From assembly GCA_902362275.1 (NCBI GenBank), contig CABIWB010000011.1:1-16884 (forward strand): DNA of 16,884 bases, read 5' to 3'. Positions 14,261 through 16,884 of the stretch are shown one piece after another. Position 1 is the stretch's first letter, and every line of letters begins with the position of its first letter. The position numbers and the translations under genes were made by a program. The DNA comes from Coriobacteriaceae bacterium. Its GTDB lineage: Bacteria > Actinomycetota > Coriobacteriia > Coriobacteriales > Coriobacteriaceae. The notes below the pieces were generated by a model. The model did no database searches. It was given only the letters and a program-made list of their open reading frames with translations, and was not told the origin of the DNA.

Positions 14261-14706
14261 TCGGCATCTCTCCTTTCTTGATTGCGGTCGATAATTTCGT
14301 TGGCACGTCTAAGAAGGCGCACCATCTCTTGGGTATCTGTTTCGCCGAGCTGCTCGAGGAAAGCCGCGGTGCGGTCCTCGAATTCCCGGCGTTTGATTTC
14401 GAGATCCTGGAATCCCTTGTCGGTCACTATGACGTGTACGCGACGACGGTCGGTCTTTGAGTGCTCACGCTCAACCCAACCCTTGGCTTCGAGAGCGCGT
14501 AGGATATTGGCGATGCGGGCGTTCGAGACCCAGGCGCGATCGGCGAGTTCGCTCGGCGTGAGCGAACCGCCAGCGAGCATAAGGGCGCGCATGACAGCCA
14601 TCTCGCCGCTGAGAGCTTTGTCCACAAAGCGCGAAACGCGCTGGTGAATGCCGCCAAACTCGGTAAGGAGCTGACTCCCAAGTTCATGGAAATCGGTATC
14701 TTCCAC
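14257..14706 (-). CDS. MarR-family transcriptional regulator
   Basis: A 149-residue winged-helix regulator. A leading helix (1-30) and a C-terminal helical pair (about 115-145) would form the dimer interface. Residues about 35-100 form the DNA-binding domain, with SLTPSELADRAWVSNARIANILRALEAKGWVERE as helix-turn-helix and SKTDRRRVHVIVTDKG as the wing, including the conserved DRR. It is the first gene of the operon and overlaps the exporter gene by four bases. By analogy with other MarR-exporter operons it would repress its own transcription until a ligand, perhaps the exported compound, binds. The start is GTG at 14704-14706 with AGGGG six bases before it. The start codon lies within an inverted repeat. 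Confidence 0.92.
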   Translation of the reverse strand: MEDTDFHELGSQLLTEFGGIHQRVSRFVDKALSGEMAVMRALMLAGGSLTPSELADRAWVSNARIANILRALEAKGWVEREHSKTDRRRVHVIVTDKGFQDLEIKRREFEDRTAAFLEQLGETDTQEMVRLLRRANEIIDRNQERRDAE

Positions 14707-14740
14707 CGAAAACCCCTAACACTAGAAACTATTTTCGGTG
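14704..14740 (-). promoter_or_regulatory. Inverted repeat overlapping the marR start codon
   Basis: CACCGAAAA (14704-14712) and TTTTCGGTG (14732-14740) are perfect 9-bp arms 19 bases apart. On the marR transcript the 3' arm ends with the GTG start codon itself, and the ribosome binding site lies in the loop. A smaller palindrome, TAGTTTCTA, lies between the arms. It may be a MarR operator or an RNA hairpin that hides the start codon. Confidence 0.5.
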
Positions 14741-14958
14741 AAAGATGATACCCCCATACGCGGGCCTCATACAGTGGGCAATATAAAGAGCGCATAAAGA
14801 CTTAAAATCATTCAATTGCTGAAGCGTTTTAAAGAACTATCATGCACGCGGTTAGGCGAGGGGTTGTCACCACCATGACGACTGGGACTCATATAATCGC
14901 CACGTGCGATGCTCCAACTTCCCGCAAGGAGACACCTTACATAAAGGGGGATGGAGTC
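14741..14958. promoter_or_regulatory. Divergent promoter region of the marR operon and the SDR gene
   Basis: No gene lies here. On the plus strand a perfect TATAAT stands at 14892-14897, about 62 bases before the SDR start. A TTGTCA at 14864-14869 is 22 bases away, too far for a normal -35, so the promoter may need an activator. The region at 14775-14835 is AT-rich and probably holds the marR-operon promoter, but I cannot settle on one pair of boxes. Confidence 0.45.
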
Positions 14959-15708
14959 ATGGCATTTGACTTCATGGGCAAGACCGCGATCGTTACCGGT
15001 GGCACTCAGGGCATTGGCCTCGAGATTGCCAAGGGTATCGTTGCGGGCGGCGGACACGTCGCGCTCATCGCAAGGAACGCTGCTAAGGGCGAGGCCGCTG
15101 TGGCCGAGCTTGGCGAGGGCAACAAGTTCTATCAGCTCGATGTCGCCGATGCACCCAAGGCGCGCGAGACCGTCGAGCAGATTTTCACCGATCTGCCGCA
15201 GACCAACATCCTGATTAACTGCGCTGGCGTCATCAGCACCAAGAAGTTCGACGAGATCGATGACACCGAGTGGCGCCGTACCATCGACATCAACCTCAAC
15301 GGCACCTTTACCATGATGAACGCCGTGTACCCGCACTTTAAGGCGGCCCATGCCGGCACTATCGTCAACGTGAGCTCTGTTGCTGGCAAGATCGGCGGCG
15401 GCCTGCTCGGCACCGCGGCTTACGCGAGCTCCAAGGCCGGTGTTAACGGTCTAACCAAGGCAGTCGCCAAGGAAGGCGGCAAGTTTGGCGTTCGCTGCAA
15501 CGCTGTATGCCCGTCGCTCACGCTTACCGATATGACCTCGATCCTCTCTGACGAGAACTCTCAGCGCATCATCAACGGTATTCCTCTGGGCCGCGCCGCC
15601 CAGGCCAGCGAGCCTGCGCAGATGGTGCTGTTCTTCGCTTCCGACCTCGCCAGCTTCGTGAACGGCGAGATCGGTGACTGCGACGGTGGCATCGTTCTGG
15701 ACGGGTAA
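14959..15708 (+). CDS. Short-chain dehydrogenase/reductase (SDR), FabG-like
   Basis: A 249-residue classical SDR. It has a Rossmann nucleotide-binding motif, TGGTQGIG (13-20), NCAG at 87-90 (usually NNAG), N112, Ser139/Ser140 in NVSS, and the catalytic pair Y155 and K159 (YASSK). Arg39 near the end of strand 2 favours NADP(H). The length is standard. ATG 14959 follows a GGGGG tract by eight bases; the frame extends upstream only into promoter DNA. The family includes 3-oxoacyl-ACP reductases, gluconate 5-dehydrogenases and KduD-type enzymes. The neighbouring KdgT-like transporter makes a sugar-acid substrate attractive, but a terminator separates the two genes. The exact substrate is not resolved. 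Confidence 0.88.
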   Translation: MAFDFMGKTAIVTGGTQGIGLEIAKGIVAGGGHVALIARNAAKGEAAVAELGEGNKFYQLDVADAPKARETVEQIFTDLPQTNILINCAGVISTKKFDEIDDTEWRRTIDINLNGTFTMMNAVYPHFKAAHAGTIVNVSSVAGKIGGGLLGTAAYASSKAGVNGLTKAVAKEGGKFGVRCNAVCPSLTLTDMTSILSDENSQRIINGIPLGRAAQASEPAQMVLFFASDLASFVNGEIGDCDGGIVLDG

Positions 15709-15727
15709 TACTCCGCGACGATTATTC

Positions 15728-15768
15728 GGCGACGGCTCCTGCGACTCGGGACCGTCGCCTTCTTTCTG
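15728..15768 (+). terminator. Intrinsic terminator of the SDR gene
   Basis: GGCGACGG (15728-15735) pairs with CCGTCGCC (15752-15759) and is followed by TTCTTTCT. It is 20 bases after the SDR stop codon. It implies that the downstream permease has its own promoter or is reached by read-through. Confidence 0.8.
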
Positions 15769-15776
15769 ATATAGGC

Positions 15777-15799
15777 GCATGCGGCTACGATTCGCATGC
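15777..15799. promoter_or_regulatory. Dyad upstream of the KdgT-like permease
   Basis: GCATGCG and CGCATGC are perfect 7-bp arms around a nine-base centre, 17 bases before the permease start and just before its ribosome binding site. It could be an operator or a leader hairpin. No clear -35/-10 pair fits in the short space after the preceding terminator. Confidence 0.4.
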
Positions 15800-15816
15800 A
15801 TCCAAAGGAGATATAT

Positions 15817-16836
15817 ATGAGTGAATCGACTGCGGTGGAGGCGCCGGCGGCAAAGGAGCCGTTCTTTAAGATGTCCTCCATCCCGGGCGCCAATATCTTG
15901 GTGCCGCTTCTGTTGGGCTGTCTGCTCAACACGCTATTCCCCGACCTGTTCAAAACGCTCGGCAGCTTTACGCTTGGCATGACCCAGCAGGGCGCTGGCC
16001 CGCTCGTGGGCGCTTTTTTGCTCATCGTCGGTACGACGATTTCGTTTAAGAGCGCTCCTGCCGCCGCTGCCCGCGGCGCCATCATCATCGCCGTCAAGCA
16101 GATCGTGGTCGTTGCCATGTCGCTGCTCATCCTTTATGTGTTCAACGACAACTTGTTTGGCATCTCTGCCATGGTGATGCTGGCGGCTTGCACCGGCGCC
16201 AACAACGCTATGTACGCTGGGCTGATGGGTACCATGGGCAACGAGGCTGAGCGTGGCGCTGTCGCCATCACCACGCTGGTTGTCGGCCCTCCGGTCACGA
16301 TGATCGTGCTCGGCGCTGCCGGCCAGGCCCCGATCGGCTGGTCGCTCGTGGGCGCCATTCTGCCGATCGTCGTCGGCATTATTCTGGGTAACCTGTTCCC
16401 CAGCTTTAAGAAGATGATGGCACCGGCACTTTCCGCCATCATCGTGCTCGTCTTCTTTGCCATGGGCTCGACCATGACTTTTGGCCAGCTTATCAACGGC
16501 GGTCTTCCCGGCATCCTGCTCGGCGTGATCTGCTCGGTGATCTTTGCAATTCCCGTCATCGCGGTCGATAAGCTCACGGGTGGTACGGGTGTCGCAGGTG
16601 CGGCCATTTCGAGCTGCGCCGGAGCCAATGTGGCCACGCCTGCTGCCATGGCAAGCGTCAACGGGGCCATGTACGGCGGTGCGGTGCTCGCGACGGCTAC
16701 GGCACAGGTTGCTGCCTGCGCAATCGTTACGGCTATTTTGACCCCGCTGGTCACCAGCTGGTGCTACAAGCATTTTGAGGGCCAGGGCAACGGCGATAGC
16801 AAGGCAACGACCGACAAGGCCGCCGCAGCCGCCTAA
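15817..16836 (+). CDS. kdgT: 2-keto-3-deoxygluconate permease (KdgT family)
   Basis: A 339-residue integral membrane protein with about ten hydrophobic segments, matching the KdgT family of proton-linked 2-keto-3-deoxygluconate transporters. It keeps the KdgT order: PGANILVPLLLGCLLNTLFP near the N-terminus, ILGNLFPSFKK in the middle, and the Gly/Ala-rich TGVAGAAISSCAGANVATPA near the C-terminus. Length is close to that of the E. coli protein (327). The tail after the last helix is hydrophilic and Ala-rich. ATG 15817 follows a strong AAAGGAG by six to seven bases. The imported sugar acid would feed the KDG kinase/aldolase route from pectin or uronate breakdown; those enzymes are not in the window. 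The family call is sound, while substrate identity is inferred. Confidence 0.88.
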   Translation: MSESTAVEAPAAKEPFFKMSSIPGANILVPLLLGCLLNTLFPDLFKTLGSFTLGMTQQGAGPLVGAFLLIVGTTISFKSAPAAAARGAIIIAVKQIVVVAMSLLILYVFNDNLFGISAMVMLAACTGANNAMYAGLMGTMGNEAERGAVAITTLVVGPPVTMIVLGAAGQAPIGWSLVGAILPIVVGIILGNLFPSFKKMMAPALSAIIVLVFFAMGSTMTFGQLINGGLPGILLGVICSVIFAIPVIAVDKLTGGTGVAGAAISSCAGANVATPAAMASVNGAMYGGAVLATATAQVAACAIVTAILTPLVTSWCYKHFEGQGNGDSKATTDKAAAAA

Positions 16837-16884
16837 TGCCAAGCGGTAATCAAAGCTAAAAACTAGCTACGCCACAGGGCGGCC

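Noticed and set aside
1..16884. tRNA genes, CRISPR array, insertion sequence or phage genes
   Set aside because: No cloverleaf with the T-loop motif, no regularly spaced direct repeats, and no transposase or integrase frame was found on either strand.

Overview
The window looks like a chromosomal stretch from a high-GC gut actinobacterium of the Coriobacteriia, most likely Collinsella or a close relative. This is inferred from the base composition, the GC-rich third codon positions, the style of the proteins and the hairpin-rich intergenic DNA. No rRNA or marker gene confirms it. There are ten well-supported protein genes. I see no tRNA, rRNA, CRISPR array, transposase or phage gene.

Layout. 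Positions 1-623 hold only weak coding candidates and are poorly explained. A minus-strand gene (624-1613) encodes a single protein joining a MutT-like NUDIX domain to a Vsr mismatch endonuclease domain. Divergent from it is a two-gene Bce-type ABC transporter (ATPase 1762-2547, FtsX-like permease 2537-4774). Next come an APC-family permease (5085-6515) and agmatine deiminase (6884-8089), which together suggest uptake and deimination of agmatine. Their intergenic spaces are unusually rich in structured DNA/RNA. A class I DAHP synthase (minus, 8423-9454) starts the shikimate pathway. After a gene-free region of about 580 bp comes a minus-strand operon of a MarR regulator (14257-14706) and a heterodimeric ABC exporter (11894-14260 and 10038-11894), coupled by overlapping start and stop codons. 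Divergent from it are an SDR oxidoreductase (14959-15708) and a KdgT-like 2-keto-3-deoxygluconate permease (15817-16836), pointing to sugar-acid metabolism.

The most interesting signals are four. (1) The NUDIX-Vsr fusion has Asn where Vsr enzymes carry their catalytic Asp. (2) Two 148-bp intergenic elements (4811-4958 and 8276-8423) have equal length and identical flanking motifs. Their stems differ in sequence but keep pairing through compensatory changes, so they behave like one structured RNA or a palindromic dispersed repeat. (3) The region before agmatine deiminase contains one segment that can pair with either of two identical downstream segments, a switch-like arrangement. (4) A pair of 51-bp inverted repeats faces inward around an AT-rich, gene-free core at 9674-9912.
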